Below are positions 16,334 to 29,055 of a DNA stretch of 49,975 bases, one piece after another (position 1 is the stretch's first letter; every line of letters starts with the position of its first letter). The stretch spans positions 1-49,975 of the forward strand of contig JBGPSQ010000002.1 of the NCBI GenBank assembly GCA_041490205.1, read 5' to 3'. This stretch comes from DATDDB01 sp041490205 (GTDB lineage: Bacteria > Pseudomonadota > Gammaproteobacteria > Burkholderiales > Gallionellaceae). Under the pieces are notes generated by a model, which ran no database searches, was not told the DNA's origin, and was given only the letters and a program-made list of their open reading frames with translations. The translations under genes and the position numbers were made by a program.

Positions 16334-17437
16334 ATGTTTATAGATAAAATAGAAAAAGAAACACTGATAAAGCCGTTGCAAGTCACTGGGGGGATCATCG
16401 AACGCAGACAGCCGTTGCCTATCCTGTCCAATGTGCTGATCCAGAAAACGGGGTCAAATTTCCGTTTTGTTTCGACTGACCTGGAAATCCAGATTACAAC
16501 CGTCATGGGGACGGACCAAGCCCCTTCCGATGAGTCCATCACCGTGGCCGCAAAGAAATTGCAGGAAATCCTGCGAGTACTGCCGGACGACAGCAAAGTC
16601 ACCCTGGATCTTCAGGACAGCAAGCTGCAAATCAAGGCCGGAAAAAGTAAATTCAACCTGCAAACCTTGCCGGCAGTGGATTTTCCCCAGGTTGCCGACC
16701 AACTCAAGGATGCGGAAAAAATCCAGCTCAAGCAAAAGCAATTCCGCGAATTACTGGGAGCTGTGCAATACGCCATGGCCCAGCAGGACATCCGCTACTA
16801 CCTGAACGGTGTCCTCCTGGTAGTTGATAGCCATGTGCTAAAGGCCGTGGCAACCGATGGGCACAGGCTGGCTTACTATAGCATCGCACTGGGCAGTTCA
16901 TACGCCAAGCGTGAAATCATCTTGCCCAGAAAAACCATAGGCGAGCTGTTCAAGCTAATGTCCGATTCGGATGACGAAGTCACGCTCGAACTTGCCGAGA
17001 ACCAGGTGCGGGTGAGTTTTTCGGATATCACTATCACCTCCAAAGTGATAGACGGAAAATTTCCAGATTACGGCAAGGTCATCCCCTCCCACAACAACCA
17101 TATCACCCTGGAGCGCGTGGTCGTATTGCAGGCCTTGCAACGGGTATCCATACTTTCGAACGAAAAATTCCGCGGCGTGCGCTTGGTGCTGACCGAAAAA
17201 AACCTGCGCATCGTCAGCAGCAACAGCGAGCAGGAAGAAGCCCAGGAAGACCTTGAAACCGATTATCACGGCCCTGGGCTGGATGTGGGTTTCAACGTCA
17301 ACTATCTGCTGGATGGGCTGAATAATATTTCATCTCAGCAAGTGGTGTTTTCATTTGGCGACCCAAACAGCAGCGTACTGATCACCAAGCCGGGTGACGA
17401 CAACTTCAAATACGTCATCATGCCCATGCGCATTTAA
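16334..17437 (+). CDS. dnaN: DNA polymerase III beta sliding clamp
   Basis: Ring-shaped processivity clamp. It is 367 residues, full length, beginning MFIDKIEKETLIKPLQVTGG, with the family blocks RRQPLPILSNVLIQ, YYLNGVLLVVD, VATDGHRLAYYS and the C-terminal MPMRI that ends nearly every bacterial DnaN. The start is preceded by AAAGGATAATTAAAT. Standard position directly after the origin. Confidence 0.98.
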   Translation: MFIDKIEKETLIKPLQVTGGIIERRQPLPILSNVLIQKTGSNFRFVSTDLEIQITTVMGTDQAPSDESITVAAKKLQEILRVLPDDSKVTLDLQDSKLQIKAGKSKFNLQTLPAVDFPQVADQLKDAEKIQLKQKQFRELLGAVQYAMAQQDIRYYLNGVLLVVDSHVLKAVATDGHRLAYYSIALGSSYAKREIILPRKTIGELFKLMSDSDDEVTLELAENQVRVSFSDITITSKVIDGKFPDYGKVIPSHNNHITLERVVVLQALQRVSILSNEKFRGVRLVLTEKNLRIVSSNSEQEEAQEDLETDYHGPGLDVGFNVNYLLDGLNNISSQQVVFSFGDPNSSVLITKPGDDNFKYVIMPMRI

Positions 17438-17504
17438 GCGGCACTGATAAAGTTCAGAAACACCTTGGAAATTTAGCAGCACAACGGAAACGGAAAAGTA
17501 ATCC

Positions 17505-19934
17505 ATGAGCGACAATTACGACGAATCAAGCATCCAGCAACTCGAAGGGCTGGAGGCCGTACGCAAGCGCCCGGGCATGTACATTGGCGATACCTCGGAC
17601 GGAACGGGCTTGCACCATATGGTGTTCGAGGTCGTGGATAATGCCATTGATGAAGCGCTGGCCGGACACTGCGACGACATTAAAGTAGTCATCCACGCCG
17701 ATAATTCCATTTCCGTTGCAGACAATGGCCGGGGCATCCCGGTCGGCATCAAATTTGACGACAAGTTCGAGCCCAAGCGTTCGGCTGCCGAGATTGTGCT
17801 GACCGTGCTGCATGCGGGCGGCAAATTCAATCAGAACAGCTACAAGGTCTCCGGCGGCCTGCATGGTGTAGGCGTAAGCTGCGTTAACGGATTGTCGGAC
17901 TGGCTCACACTCACCACCTGCCGCGACGGCAAGAAATATTTCCTGAAATTTCACCGCGGTGCGGTGGTAAACCGCCTGGTGGAAGAACAGAATGGAGTGC
18001 AGGTTTCTCCTTTGCAAGCCCTGGGCGACACTACACACCGGGGAACCGAGGTACACTTCCTGGCCGACAAGGAAATATTCGGCCACGTTGAGTTCCACTA
18101 CGAAATCCTGGCCAAGCGCTTGCGCGAACTATCCTTCCTCAACAACGGAGTGAAAATTGAGTTAGTTGACCAACGCACCGGCAAGAGCGAAAACTTCGCC
18201 CATTCCGGCGGGGTAAAGGGGTTTGTCGAGTACATGAACAAGAGCAAGGTGCCCCTGCACAGCCGCATCTTCAACGCGATTGGCGAAAAAGATGGCGTCA
18301 CCGTGGAAGTGGCCATGCAATGGAACGACAGCTATTCCGAGATGGTGCAATGTTTCACCAACAACATCCCGCAGCGAGACGGCGGCACCCACCTCACCGG
18401 CATGCGCATGGCGATGACCCGCGTCATGAACAAATACATCGAGGAAAACGAATTGGCGAAAAAAGCAAAGGTGGAGACTTCCGGCGACGATATGCGTGAA
18501 GGTCTTACCTGCGTGCTTTCGGTGAAAGTGCCGGAACCAAAATTTTCCTCGCAGACCAAGGACAAGCTGGTATCGAGCGAAGTGCAGCCGGTGGTGCAGG
18601 AAATCGTCGGCCAGAAACTGGCCGAGTATCTCAATGAAAATCCGGTGGACGCCAAGATCCTGTGCGGCAAGATCATCGATGCTGCGCGTGCTAGAGAGGC
18701 GGCGCGCAAAGCGCGCGAACTCACGCGCCGCAAGGGTGTGCTTGACGGCATGGGGTTGCCGGGCAAACTGGCGGATTGCCAGGAAAAGGACCCTGCGCTT
18801 TCCGAACTGTATCTGGTGGAGGGCGATTCCGCCGGCGGCTCTGCCAAGCAAGGTCGCGACCGCAAGTTTCAGGCCATCCTGCCGCTCAAGGGCAAGATAC
18901 TGAACGTTGAACGGGCGCGCTTCGAGAAACTGATCTCATCGCAGGAAATCGCCACCCTGATCACCGTGCTGGGCACCGGCATCGGCAAGGACGAATACAA
19001 CGCCGACAAGCTGCGCTATCATCGCATCATCATCATGACCGACGCGGACGTGGACGGCTCGCACATCCGCACCCTGCTGCTGACCTTCTTCTACCGCCAG
19101 ATGCCCGAGCTGGTCGAGCGCGGCCACATCTACATTGCGCAGCCGCCGCTCTACAAGATAAAACAGGGCAGGGAAGAGCGCTACCTCAAGGACGACCAGG
19201 AGCTGAAGACCTACATGCTCAAGGCAGCCCTGAACAACTCTGCGCTGTATCCCTCTGCCAAGGCCGACCCGATCCAGGCCAGCGCGCTGGAAGAAATCGC
19301 CAAGAAATACTTCCTGGCCGAAGCGGTGATAGACCGTCTGTCGCGCTTCACCGCGCCCGAGGCGACCCACGCACTGCTGAATCTACCGGAATTGTCGCTG
19401 GACGACGAACAGCGCGCGCAGCAAAGCGCCAAACTGCTCGAGGCGGCCTGCGGCGGCAGCATCAAGGTAGCGGTGGAAATCGATGCAGACGGCGAGCGCC
19501 GCCTGCGCCTGGATAAGCTCTATCATGGCAACTATTCGGTCAGCCATATGGACCAGGGATTCCTCAAAGGCAGCGACTACGCGCAGATCCGCCAGGCTGC
19601 GGAAGTCCTGAATGGCCTCATTGCCGCCGATGCGTATATCGTGCGCGGCGAACAGAAGCGCGCCATCACCAGCTTCAAGCAAGGCATCGAGTGGCTGCTG
19701 GAAGAAGCCAAAAAGGGCGTCAGCATCCAGCGCTACAAAGGCCTGGGCGAAATGAACCCGGAGCAGCTGTGGGAAACCACCATGGACGTGACCAACCGCG
19801 TGCTCTTGAAAGTGGGCATCGAGGATCTGGTAACCACCGACGAGATATTCACCACCCTGATGGGCGACGTGGTGGAGCCGCGCCGCGCTTTCATCGAGCA
19901 GAATGCGCTGGGCGTGAAGAACCTCGACGTGTAG
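17505..19934 (+). CDS. gyrB: DNA gyrase subunit B
   Basis: ATPase subunit of gyrase, which introduces negative supercoils. It is 809 residues. The GHKL ATP-binding domain includes EVVDNAIDEALAGHCDDI, SVADNGRGIPV and GGKFNQNSYKVSGGLHGVG. The TOPRIM domain includes YLVEGDSAGGSAKQGRDR and DADVDGSHIRTLLLTFF. The insert typical of Gram-negative GyrB is present between TOPRIM and the tail, and the C-terminus carries RYKGLGEMNPEQLWETT. Standard location after dnaN. Confidence 0.98.
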   Translation: MSDNYDESSIQQLEGLEAVRKRPGMYIGDTSDGTGLHHMVFEVVDNAIDEALAGHCDDIKVVIHADNSISVADNGRGIPVGIKFDDKFEPKRSAAEIVLTVLHAGGKFNQNSYKVSGGLHGVGVSCVNGLSDWLTLTTCRDGKKYFLKFHRGAVVNRLVEEQNGVQVSPLQALGDTTHRGTEVHFLADKEIFGHVEFHYEILAKRLRELSFLNNGVKIELVDQRTGKSENFAHSGGVKGFVEYMNKSKVPLHSRIFNAIGEKDGVTVEVAMQWNDSYSEMVQCFTNNIPQRDGGTHLTGMRMAMTRVMNKYIEENELAKKAKVETSGDDMREGLTCVLSVKVPEPKFSSQTKDKLVSSEVQPVVQEIVGQKLAEYLNENPVDAKILCGKIIDAARAREAARKARELTRRKGVLDGMGLPGKLADCQEKDPALSELYLVEGDSAGGSAKQGRDRKFQAILPLKGKILNVERARFEKLISSQEIATLITVLGTGIGKDEYNADKLRYHRIIIMTDADVDGSHIRTLLLTFFYRQMPELVERGHIYIAQPPLYKIKQGREERYLKDDQELKTYMLKAALNNSALYPSAKADPIQASALEEIAKKYFLAEAVIDRLSRFTAPEATHALLNLPELSLDDEQRAQQSAKLLEAACGGSIKVAVEIDADGERRLRLDKLYHGNYSVSHMDQGFLKGSDYAQIRQAAEVLNGLIAADAYIVRGEQKRAITSFKQGIEWLLEEAKKGVSIQRYKGLGEMNPEQLWETTMDVTNRVLLKVGIEDLVTTDEIFTTLMGDVVEPRRAFIEQNALGVKNLDV

Positions 19935-19968
19935 CATGTTCTCTTACCAGTAATATTCAGGAGGCAAA

Positions 19969-20400
19969 ATGGGACTGTTATCCGGCATGGCTTCATTGCT
20001 GCATATCAACTTGGATTCCGAGAAAAAGGCGGCGATCCGCGGCGAAATCAACCTGGCCGAGGCGGTGCAGGCACACATCAACTGGAAGCTGCGCCTGCAG
20101 AATTACCTGGATGGCAAGTCCGGCGAGGAACTGGATCCAATGATCATCTGCCGCGACGACCAATGCACGCTGGGCACGTGGATTCACGGGCCAGCCATGA
20201 ACCACTTCCACGGGCTTGAGGAATTTCATTCCTTGCGCGCGGATCATGCCCAGTTTCACTACTTGGCGGCCAATGTCGTCAAGCATGTCCAGGCGAACAA
20301 TCCCGCCGCCGCCGAGGAGATCATGAAAGGCGAATATCCCAGGATTTCCCACAAGGTGGTCATCGCCTTGACAGAACTGAATCAACTGGTGAACCCGTAA
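19969..20400 (+). CDS. Stand-alone CZB (chemoreceptor zinc-binding) domain protein
   Basis: 143 residues. The zinc-binding arrangement of the CZB family is readable: AHINWKLRLQNYL (His), then CRDDQCTLGTWIHG (the Cys of CTLGxW), and later His residues in FHSLRADHAQFHY. CZB domains sense zinc or oxidants such as hypochlorite, usually at the end of chemoreceptors or diguanylate cyclases. Here there is no transmembrane, signalling or GGDEF domain. An AGGAGG site precedes the ATG at 19969. It lies between gyrB and metH. Confidence 0.8.
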   Translation: MGLLSGMASLLHINLDSEKKAAIRGEINLAEAVQAHINWKLRLQNYLDGKSGEELDPMIICRDDQCTLGTWIHGPAMNHFHGLEEFHSLRADHAQFHYLAANVVKHVQANNPAAAEEIMKGEYPRISHKVVIALTELNQLVNP

Positions 20401-20471
20401 GGCACAATCCGGTCAAAAGCGAGAATACCCTTAACCCTGGCCGCCCCTATCAATTCCGGCCCGCGCACTCC

Positions 20472-24188
<3,717 letters not shown>

Positions 24189-24270
24189 AGCAGGCATGAA
24201 GCAGTTTGGGATATTAATGCAGGAAGTTGTTTTCAGTATAAATGTCGTTCAATTAACGAAGGGGGATGTT

Positions 24271-25227
24271 ATGAGCAAAGTATTAAGCGTATTACTTGCT
24301 GCATCGTTGATGTTGACGGCCGAAGCTACGTTCGCCGATGACTGGAATCTCGTCAAGAATGTGAAACGACTTGGGCGTGTAGCGCAGGACCATCAGGAAG
24401 ATAAAAGCATAGACAAGAAGTTTCTGGATGTTCTCGACCTGACCGAAAAAACCCGGAAAGAAGGCGAGGTTTACGACGAGGCCAGGAAGATCGCAAAGAT
24501 GCCCACCCTGAACCAGAGCAGATACATGGATGCCTTCCTGTATTACATGCTGGCCAAATCGGCGGTCGATTCGAAGCCGCAAGCCGAGACGGATTACTGG
24601 CTGGGCCAGCTCAAGACATATGAGAAGAGCCCGCACTTGCTGGCGGCCTGGCTGATTCACCTAAAGCAGTTGCCTAAGGATTCGCCTGAGGTTCGCCGCG
24701 ACACGCAGCTTCTGGTGGACTGGATCAAAGCTCAGAAGCCCGAGATGAAAGTTCGGGCTCCCGAATATTCCGGAAACGCTCTTTTTGGGTTCAAGCCGCG
24801 TGCGGATTTTGCCGGAGGCGATTACCCCAAGGTCTATTCCCTGGCGCATTACAAGATGGCCGTCAAGGCGCCGGACGGTTTCCACGATGATGACACTTAT
24901 GTCTCCCTGCTGGCCCAGATCAAGGATGGTCATGAAGACATCCTGAGCGAGATGGCGGAAATTTACCGCAAGAACGGTAAGCGTGAAGAAGCATCGGATG
25001 CCTTGTACCAGATCGCACAGCTCAAGGTGAATGCCAAGGACTTCCAGCATGCCAAGACCCTGCTTGACGACGCAGTGAGATTGAATGGTAAGAACGAGGA
25101 TGCCAAAAAAGAACGCGATCGCATCAAGCTGGAACTGACCTATCAATCACTGCAGCCGCAGGAAAAAGCGGAAGCGCCCGCAGCAGCACCAGCGGAAGCG
25201 CCTGCGGCAGCACCGGCTCCACAGTAA
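24271..25227 (+). CDS. Exported hypothetical protein with TPR-like helices
   Basis: A 318-residue protein with a signal peptide (MSKVLSVLLAASLMLTAEATFA, cleavage before DDWN), so probably periplasmic. The body is helical; the C-terminal part (MAEIYRKNGKREEASDALYQ and FQHAKTLLDDAVRLNGKNED) looks like two TPR units. It ends in a low-complexity Ala/Pro/Glu tail. The longer frame from 24196 is rejected because the ATG at 24271 follows a GGGGGATG-type ribosome-binding site and starts the signal peptide. Specific function unknown. Confidence 0.7.
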   Translation: MSKVLSVLLAASLMLTAEATFADDWNLVKNVKRLGRVAQDHQEDKSIDKKFLDVLDLTEKTRKEGEVYDEARKIAKMPTLNQSRYMDAFLYYMLAKSAVDSKPQAETDYWLGQLKTYEKSPHLLAAWLIHLKQLPKDSPEVRRDTQLLVDWIKAQKPEMKVRAPEYSGNALFGFKPRADFAGGDYPKVYSLAHYKMAVKAPDGFHDDDTYVSLLAQIKDGHEDILSEMAEIYRKNGKREEASDALYQIAQLKVNAKDFQHAKTLLDDAVRLNGKNEDAKKERDRIKLELTYQSLQPQEKAEAPAAAPAEAPAAAPAPQ

Positions 25228-25252
25228 GGCGAAGTGAAGCAGTAGCAATCGT

Positions 25253-25283
25253 CAGGGCGGACGCCTTTTTGGCATCCGTCCTG
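25253..25283. terminator. Hairpin between the exported protein and FKBP genes
   Basis: A 13-base stem (CAGGGCGGACGCC with GGCATCCGTCCTG, one wobble and one mismatch) closes a five-T loop. The sequence after the stem is TTAAAG rather than a T-run, so it may be a weak terminator or a processing hairpin. Confidence 0.4.
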
Positions 25284-25305
25284 TTAAAGTAAGAGGAGAC
25301 ACAAA

Positions 25306-25776
25306 ATGAAGCGCATTTCTTCTTTCCCCTTGGCCTTGCTGTTGTCGGGGAGCCTTTTTCTAACGACGGCATGTTCCGATCAGTCTACAACATCAACCCC
25401 AACAACTTCAAACACGGAGAAGAGCGAAGTGAGCAATCTCATCAAGACCGATAACAAAGTGGGCACAGGCGCAGAGGCCGTTGCCGGGCACGAAGTGTCG
25501 GTGCATTACACCGGCTGGCTGTACGACGAAAAAGCACCCGACCACAAGGGCAGCAAATTCGACAGCTCGCGCGACCGCGGCGAGCCTTTTGATTTCAGCC
25601 TCGGTGCTGGGCAGGTCATCAAGGGCTGGGATCAGGGCGTGGCGGGCATGAAGGTCGGCGGACAGCGCACCCTGGTCATCCCGCCGGAGCTGGGCTATGG
25701 TTCGCGTGGCGCGGGCCGCGTCATCCCGCCGAATGCGACGCTGGTGTTTGATGTGGAGTTGCTGGCGGTTCACTAA
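25306..25776 (+). CDS. FKBP-type peptidyl-prolyl isomerase lipoprotein
   Basis: 156 residues. An N-terminal signal ends in a lipobox (SLFLTTAC), followed by a Ser/Thr linker and a single FKBP domain: VSVHYTGWLYDEKAPDHKG, KFDSSRDRGEPFDFSLGAG, QVIKGWDQGVAGMKVGG and IPPNATLVFDVELLAV. It catalyses cis-trans isomerisation of Xaa-Pro bonds and should act in the envelope. An AGAGGAG site precedes the ATG at 25306. Confidence 0.93.
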   Translation: MKRISSFPLALLLSGSLFLTTACSDQSTTSTPTTSNTEKSEVSNLIKTDNKVGTGAEAVAGHEVSVHYTGWLYDEKAPDHKGSKFDSSRDRGEPFDFSLGAGQVIKGWDQGVAGMKVGGQRTLVIPPELGYGSRGAGRVIPPNATLVFDVELLAVH

Positions 25777-25839
25777 TTCGGATATTTGGTGCAATGCGCT
25801 TTCGCATTGCAGCAGTCCGAAATTAAATCAACCAAGCAT

Positions 25840-25958
25840 GTCATTCCCGCGAAGGCGGGAATCCAGTATAAATATAGAACCGCGTAGCGGACAAAACTGT
25901 TTGTCGGCTACGCCGGATTCTATTTCTTAGCTGGATTCCCGCCTTCGCGGGAATGACG
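25840..25958. repeat. dRS3-like palindromic repeat element
   Basis: Bounded by GTCATTCCCGCGAAGGCGGG and its reverse complement, with ATTCCC-N8-GGGAAT cores at both ends. The interior (cggacaaaactgtttgtcgg) matches the pattern inside the element at 701-850. It lies between two converging genes. No coding content. Confidence 0.75.
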
Positions 25959-25999
25959 CGCTGAATGTTGATTACACGCCGAACGCGTGTAGGTTTCGA

Positions 26000-26458
26000 T
26001 TAATCGCAGCGCTCGCCCGGTTTTAAGTCAAACAGCCGGGCATACTCGTCGGGATGTCCGGAAAACAGCTTCACGCAATCGCCTGCCTTGTATTTTCCGT
26101 AGCTGTTCACTTCTATCTTGTCGGACGAATTCACCGGTTGCACCGTATAGCGGTTAGCGCCCTGCGAGACTTGCGGCGGCAAGTCGCGGCTGCGTCCGCC
26201 GCCCAGGCCGGTGCCCACGCCAAACATGAGGCCGCCGAAGCCGCCGCCGGTGCCAACACCGATACCCACCCCCATGCCGACGCCGGAGTTGCCGGAGCGG
26301 GGCGCGTTTTTGGCCGCCTCTTTCCGCTCGGCATCGGTGTAAACGTGCACGTCCAGCACCTTGGCGAATTTGATATAGCGCGTGTCGTCTTCCAGCTTGG
26401 GTGCGCTCTGGCAGGACGCCAGTAGCGCCAGGGGAATAATGGCCAGGATCTTGTTCAT
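26000..26458 (-). CDS. Glycine-rich hypothetical lipoprotein
   Basis: 152 residues from MNKILAIIPLALLASCQSAP, a short signal with lipobox LASC. A central Gly-rich hydrophobic stretch (GVGMGVGIGVGTGGGFGG, about residues 60-100) resembles the membrane-spanning glycine zippers of SlyB/YmgG-type lipoproteins. The C-terminus has VKLFSGHPDEYARLFDLKPG. A role in the outer membrane is plausible, but the exact family is not recognised. The ATG at 26458 is preferred over the longer frame. Confidence 0.75.
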   Translation of the reverse strand: MNKILAIIPLALLASCQSAPKLEDDTRYIKFAKVLDVHVYTDAERKEAAKNAPRSGNSGVGMGVGIGVGTGGGFGGLMFGVGTGLGGGRSRDLPPQVSQGANRYTVQPVNSSDKIEVNSYGKYKAGDCVKLFSGHPDEYARLFDLKPGERCD

Positions 26459-26526
26459 GTCTGCTCTCATTCGAATGGTTTACAAGTCAGGTGTCAGACC
26501 CTGCCATTCAAGGTAAGTTCGCCCGG

Positions 26527-26874
26527 TCAACCTGCCCGCTGGACAAATACATAGGGGCTCACCACTACCGCCCACATGTCGGCATCGGCCTCAAACCATG
26601 CCAGTGCCTGCTCATCGGTGACGCGGGCCACCTGCCCGGCATCCATCCATACCTTGACCTGTGCCCTGTTGTCCTCGGAAACCTGGAAGGCGACTTCGAC
26701 CAGGTCGAGATCGTCGCTGACGAAAATCGCAGCGCCGCTGGCGAAGAAACGCTGCAATTCACGCCAGCCTATGCGCGCGGTTTCCAGGTTCACCTTGGCG
26801 CGGTAGATTTCCTCTTTGTCCGGCATGTTCTCCGATTGATTCGCAGTATTCGGCGGTTGGTTCTTGGTATTCAT
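26527..26874 (-). CDS. DUF2288 family protein
   Basis: 115 residues. After a disordered N-terminus it has EEIYRAKVNLETARIGWREL, QRFFASGAAIFVSDDLDLVE and DEQALAWFEADADMWAVVVS, matching DUF2288, a small domain found mostly in gamma/betaproteobacteria and cyanobacteria. Function unknown. Its ATG overlaps the stop of the FMN reductase gene by four bases (ATGA), so translation is probably coupled. Confidence 0.85.
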   Translation of the reverse strand: MNTKNQPPNTANQSENMPDKEEIYRAKVNLETARIGWRELQRFFASGAAIFVSDDLDLVEVAFQVSEDNRAQVKVWMDAGQVARVTDEQALAWFEADADMWAVVVSPYVFVQRAG

Positions 26875-27428
26875 AATCCAGATTCTTGTTGCTTGATTGC
26901 CTGCACCAGCGCATTGAGCGAAGACTGCAATGCCTGTGTAATTTTAGCATCCGACATGATGAAATCCTCGCCCAGCTTGTTGCTATCAAACCCCAGAGTG
27001 AGCGAGGCAGGCTCGATGACATTCGCCGTCATCATGGTCAGGGTCTCCTTCAGCAAGGCGGGTGCCCAGGTCGAGCGCTCGAACAGATTGATCAGAGCCA
27101 CCGGCTTGTTCACGAATTCCGCGCTTCCCACCACCCAGTCCAGCGCGTTCTTGAAAGCGCCCGGCAGGCCATGGGCATATTCCGGACAGGCGATCAGCAC
27201 TCCGTCTGCTTCCTGAAGCTGCCTGCGGAAATCCAGCACGGATGGCGCTTGATGGCCTTGCAGATCGGGCTCATCCAGGTCCGGGTTGAAATGCGGCAGG
27301 TCGGCCAGCCCCTGGTAGATGCGGACTAGCGCATCAGCCGACGCAAGCTTGACGGCCGCCCGCAGCACCGCACTGTTCAGCGAAGCGGCGCGCAGGCTGC
27401 CGGAAATAGCGAGAATTTGATAAGTCAT
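26871..27428 (-). CDS. NADPH-dependent FMN reductase (ChrR/YieF-like)
   Basis: 185 residues with a flavodoxin-like fold. Signatures are ILAISGSLRAASLNSAVLRA for phosphate binding of FMN, and ACPEYAHGLPGAFKNALDWV, the family EYNxxxPxxLKNAIDW block. Such enzymes reduce quinones, azo dyes or chromate with two electrons and limit oxidative stress; the natural substrate is unknown. It is followed by DUF2288 with a four-base overlap. Confidence 0.9.
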   Translation of the reverse strand: MTYQILAISGSLRAASLNSAVLRAAVKLASADALVRIYQGLADLPHFNPDLDEPDLQGHQAPSVLDFRRQLQEADGVLIACPEYAHGLPGAFKNALDWVVGSAEFVNKPVALINLFERSTWAPALLKETLTMMTANVIEPASLTLGFDSNKLGEDFIMSDAKITQALQSSLNALVQAIKQQESGL

Positions 27429-27461
27429 GGATAGAGCAACTCGTGATTGGGCGTGATGACT

Positions 27462-27998
27462 TTACTGCTGGGCCTTCAAGTAATCATCCTTCAGCTTCAT
27501 GTAATGTTCGGCGGAATACATCAGGTAGGCGATCTCCTCCTCCGTCAGCGCGCGCACCGCCTTGGCTGGGCGGCCCATGTAGAGCATGCCGCTCTCCAGC
27601 GCCTTGCCCTGCGTCACCAGGCTGCCCGCGCCTATCACCACCCGGTCGGGGATCACAGCATCGTCCAGGATGATGGAGCCCATGCCGATCAGGCATTCGT
27701 TGCCTATGGTGCAACCGTGCAAAATCACCGCATGGCCCACCGTCACATAATCGCCGATGATGAGCGGCGAGCCATCGGGCTTCTCCGCCGTCTTATGAGA
27801 CACGTGGCCCACGCTCAAATCCTGCACGTTCGTCCCGCGCCCGATCACGATGCGGTTCACGTCACCGCGCAGGACCGTGTTGCACCACACCGAGCTGTCG
27901 TCGCCCAGCTTCACATTGCCGATGACCTGGCAGGAGGGGTGCAGGTAAACGCGGTTACCGAGGATGGGCGAGGTATCGAGATAAGCAGAAGACGGCAT
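27462..27998 (-). CDS. Gamma-carbonic-anhydrase-like hexapeptide-repeat protein
   Basis: 178 residues forming a left-handed beta-helix (repeats such as IGNVKLGDDSSVWCNTVLRG, VIGRGTNVQDLSVGHVSH and CTIGNECLIGMGSIILDDA). The metal-ligand His residues occur in GHVSH and GHAVILHGC, as in the YrdA/gamma-CA group. Many members show weak or no carbonic anhydrase activity. The gene is 33 bases from the FMN reductase gene on the same strand. Confidence 0.9.
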   Translation of the reverse strand: MPSSAYLDTSPILGNRVYLHPSCQVIGNVKLGDDSSVWCNTVLRGDVNRIVIGRGTNVQDLSVGHVSHKTAEKPDGSPLIIGDYVTVGHAVILHGCTIGNECLIGMGSIILDDAVIPDRVVIGAGSLVTQGKALESGMLYMGRPAKAVRALTEEEIAYLMYSAEHYMKLKDDYLKAQQ

Positions 27999-28025
27999 AA
28001 GTAATCAACGTCGGAATTTGCGATT

Positions 28026-28316
28026 TCAACCCTGGAAATCTTCGGGCCATAGTCTTGCGGTGTGGATTACCGCCAGAATTTGCACTTCAGTTTCCACAAT
28101 ACGATAAGACACCATGAAAGGAAAGCGCGAGATCGTCAATTCACGCGTTCCCTCGACACGGCCCGTCCTGCCGATTTTAGGATTCTCCAGCAGCGATTCG
28201 GCAGCCCTGCGTATCAGCAGAATAATGCGACGCGCGGCGTCTGGATTTTCTTGCGAGATGTAATCGTGAATCTCGCCAAGGTCAGACCGGGCACGTGCGG
28301 TGTAGCGCAGTCTCAT
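28026..28316 (-). CDS. ParE/RelE-family toxin
   Basis: 96 residues: MRLRYTARARSDLGEIHDYI, then AARRIILLIRRAAESLLENP, IGRTGRVEGTRELTISRFPF and VSYRIVETEVQILAVIHTAR. This is the ParE_toxin domain; ParE members inhibit gyrase and RelE members cut mRNA at the ribosome. The strand/loop pattern fits ParE better. The start overlaps the upstream antitoxin gene by four bases, the normal toxin-antitoxin layout. Confidence 0.9.
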   Translation of the reverse strand: MRLRYTARARSDLGEIHDYISQENPDAARRIILLIRRAAESLLENPKIGRTGRVEGTRELTISRFPFMVSYRIVETEVQILAVIHTARLWPEDFQG

Positions 28317-28552
28317 GCATGGGGCTCGGTGTATCGCGCGAAGAATGCTTCCATATCTTCATCCGAAACGAACTCCCCGCGCTGAGCCTGTGCCAGTCCT
28401 TCCTGAATGCGTGCGGTAATGCGGCGCTGTTGCGCCAAGTACAGCGTTACCGCCTCGTTAGCGAGATCGCTTTCGCTGCGATGGCTTGCTTCAGCAAGGT
28501 GGTCAAGCTCGACCTTCAAGTCTGGCCGGATTTCAAGGGTGGCTGAGTTCAT
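28313..28552 (-). CDS. ParD/RHH-type antitoxin
   Basis: 79 residues from MNSATLEIRPDLKVELDHLA. The N-terminal ribbon-helix-helix pattern (strand TLEIRPDL, then helices LDHLAEASHRSESDLANEAV) is a DNA-binding, self-regulating antitoxin fold. The C-terminal helix with EGLAQAQRGEFVSDEDMEAF would wrap the toxin. The start at 28552 is chosen over the longer frame. A partial palindromic repeat (28596-28633) lies just upstream. Confidence 0.85.
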   Translation of the reverse strand: MNSATLEIRPDLKVELDHLAEASHRSESDLANEAVTLYLAQQRRITARIQEGLAQAQRGEFVSDEDMEAFFARYTEPHA

Positions 28553-28725
28553 GGCAATGCTCCAGAAATTCTTTGTAATGATACTACGCAAAACGCGAGC
28601 GATGGGTATCGCGTTGCTCAACCCATCCTACCGCGCTGCCGAGGGTGGGGCTGAGGTAGTTTGATATGGGCATGGTTCTTTGTCGCGCGAGTGAGAAAAA
28701 TTAATTCGAGTCTGCCCAAAATTCA

Positions 28726-28992
28726 TTACCGTTCTAACTTGTCGGCAATTTCTGATAAGCCTTCAGCTACACTTAACATTGCAGCACCAAACACTTTGGC
28801 AGTTGATGCTGTGTTGAAATCAGATGCGGCAGTTTGCATAAATGCAACTATCAGTTCGGGATGCTTTGCAGCATACCCGTCACCAAATTGGTCATCAATT
28901 TCTCTCTGGGCGCGGCGCATATATGTAGCAGTTGTATCTGTCGCTTGAGATAGCAACTCTTCAAAACTGGCTGTGACGAAATCACTATTCAC
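28726..28992 (-). CDS. Hypothetical protein, 88 residues
   Basis: An all-helical small protein (FEELLSQATDTTATYMRRAQ, then YAAKHPELIVAFMQTAASDF) without signal, membrane segment or known motif. The pattern of a C-terminal AEGLSEIADKLER helix is reminiscent of small cargo proteins near toxin-antitoxin loci. No function can be assigned. Start ATG at 28992. Confidence 0.55.
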   Translation of the reverse strand: MNSDFVTASFEELLSQATDTTATYMRRAQREIDDQFGDGYAAKHPELIVAFMQTAASDFNTASTAKVFGAAMLSVAEGLSEIADKLER

Positions 28993-29055
28993 GGTTATTC
29001 CTTATGTAAATTCAACGAAGAGTAAATACCTAAAAAAATACCGACAAGTACACTT

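Noticed and set aside
20401..20471. Cobalamin or SAM riboswitch before metH
   Set aside because: The gap is about 70 bases, too short for a cobalamin riboswitch, and shows no recognisable B12 box.
28596..28633. Operator of the ParDE-type pair
   Set aside because: The palindromic half matches the dispersed repeat at 43347-43427, so it is more likely a partial repeat copy than a specific operator.
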